A DNA stretch of 5,190 nt from Paracoccaceae bacterium (lineage in GTDB: Bacteria > Pseudomonadota > Alphaproteobacteria > Rhodobacterales > Rhodobacteraceae), in NCBI GenBank assembly GCA_024742655.1, contig JANSYB010000224.1, forward strand, positions 1-5,190, read 5' to 3'. Of the stretch, positions 4,359 to 5,190 are shown in pieces (within the stretch, counting starts at the first letter, position 1; every line of letters begins with the position of its first letter). The translations under genes and the position numbers were made by a program. A model generated the notes under the pieces. The model saw nothing but the letters and a program-made list of their open reading frames with translations, was not told the DNA's origin and did not search any database.

Positions 4359-5190
4359 TCAGCCACCCATCTCAACTATCACAGCCCCCGCCGCGATCAA
4401 TGCCATCAATGCGATCCGGCGCGGTCCCACGGTTTCCTTCAGCACCAGCCAGCCGATCACCGCGGCGAACACGGTCGAGGTTTCGCGCAGCACCGCCGCC
4501 TCGCCCACCTTGTCCAACCGCGTGGCAAGCATGATGGAGCCGAACGACAGGAACGCCGTCAGCCCGCCCACCACGCCGCGCGCCATGAGCGGGACCGGCG
4601 CTGGCGCGTCCGCCATCGCCCGCCATCGTCCGTAGGCGATGAACGGAAACACCAGCCCGTCGATCATGAAGAACCACGCCAGAAAGGTGAACGGATCGGC
4701 CGTGGCACGAATGCCGTACGCGTCATAGGTGGTGTAAGCCGCCACGAAAAGGCCCGTCAGCACCGCCAGCCCAAGCGCTGCGGGCATGGTGTCGCGCGCC
4801 AATGTGAGCGTGCGCAGGTTATAGATCGCCAGCCCGTAGATACCGGCCAGCAGCACCCCGACGCCCAGCCATTGCACCAGCGTGAAGGTTTCCGCAAACA
4901 GCAGGTACGCCCCGATCACCGTGAAAAGCGGCCCGGTGCCGCGCACCACCGGGTAGACCACCGTGTAGGCCCCGCGCGTATAGGCCATCGCCTGCAACAG
5001 CTTGTAGACGGTGTGAATGGCCCAGGCGGTGGCGAAGATCACCCACATGTGCGGCTCGGGCCACGGCACGACGAAAAACGCAAAGGGGGCGGCCATCGTG
5101 GCATAAGAGGCATCGATCGCCCCGCGCGTCAGCCACGGGTCATGCCGCCCCTTCTGCAGCGCGCCGAACACCGCGTGCAAGATCGCCGCC
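4359..5190 (-). CDS. EamA/DMT-family transporter, N-terminus beyond the window
   Basis: The 276 or so visible residues contain about nine hydrophobic helices arranged as two EamA repeats, roughly the first 120 residues and the rest, as in ten-helix drug/metabolite transporters. A-A-I-L-H-A-V-F-G-A-L-Q-K at the window edge corresponds to the conserved first helix of the family, so the frame continues to the right and the TTG at 5180 is an internal Leu, not a start. Also visible are A-M-A-Y-T-R-G-A-Y-T-V-V-Y-P-V-V-R-G in helix 3-4 and V-L-R-E-T-S-T-V-F-A with L-V-L-K-E-T-V-G in the second repeat, typical of the family. The transported compound cannot be inferred. It ends just ahead of ispZ on the same strand; I recall this pairing, often near ftsY, in Rhodobacterales. 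Confidence 0.88.
   Translation of the reverse strand, partial: AAILHAVFGALQKGRHDPWLTRGAIDASYATMAAPFAFFVVPWPEPHMWVIFATAWAIHTVYKLLQAMAYTRGAYTVVYPVVRGTGPLFTVIGAYLLFAETFTLVQWLGVGVLLAGIYGLAIYNLRTLTLARDTMPAALGLAVLTGLFVAAYTTYDAYGIRATADPFTFLAWFFMIDGLVFPFIAYGRWRAMADAPAPVPLMARGVVGGLTAFLSFGSIMLATRLDKVGEAAVLRETSTVFAAVIGWLVLKETVGPRRIALMALIAAGAVIVEMGG

Noticed and set aside
5178..5180. TTG as the start of the EamA transporter
   Set aside because: The frame stays open to the window edge with residues matching the family's first helix, so the gene begins outside the window.

Overview
The window looks like a chromosomal piece of a GC-rich alphaproteobacterium, most likely of the Rhodobacterales (Roseobacter/Rhodobacter relatives). 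The grounds are the composition, a SAM-II riboswitch ahead of a metZ-type gene, an EamA transporter–ispZ pair, and hairpin repeats of a style I associate with that order. The assignment rests on inspection only; no database search was possible.

Layout, left to right. Positions 1-52 hold only a 9-bp inverted repeat. Positions 53-428 (minus) encode a zinc-dependent GFA/CENP-V family protein whose reading frame is broken by a run of eight G, seven codons after a well-placed ribosome binding site. Positions 429-529 contain two back-to-back AT-rich perfect hairpins behind metZ. Positions 530-1711 (minus) are metZ, a PLP-dependent O-succinylhomoserine (or O-acetylhomoserine) sulfhydrylase of methionine synthesis. 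Its leader (1712-1872) is the richest regulatory piece here: a promoter, a SAM-II aptamer, a Shine-Dalgarno at the aptamer's 3' edge that serves a 46-codon leader ORF rather than metZ, an intrinsic terminator inside that ORF, a small hairpin and finally the metZ ribosome binding site. Positions 1963-2904 (plus, divergent from metZ) encode an alpha/beta-hydrolase of unknown substrate.

Positions 2899-3019 are a compact palindromic repeat with 11-bp terminal inverted repeats. It sits between two converging genes and supplies the last Ser codon and the TAA stop to both. Positions 3014-3643 (minus) encode an unrecognised membrane protein with about six helices. Positions 3729-4340 (minus) encode IspZ/YciB, preceded by an EamA-type transporter (4359-5190, minus, running off the right edge) that ends 18 bases before the ispZ start. 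These last two, and possibly the six-helix protein 85 bases further on, probably form one leftward transcription unit.

The main points for follow-up are the metZ leader, where SAM may control termination through translation of a leader ORF; the stop-codon-donating repeat at 2899-3019; and the G8 frameshift in the GFA gene. No CRISPR array, tRNA, rRNA or transposase gene was seen.
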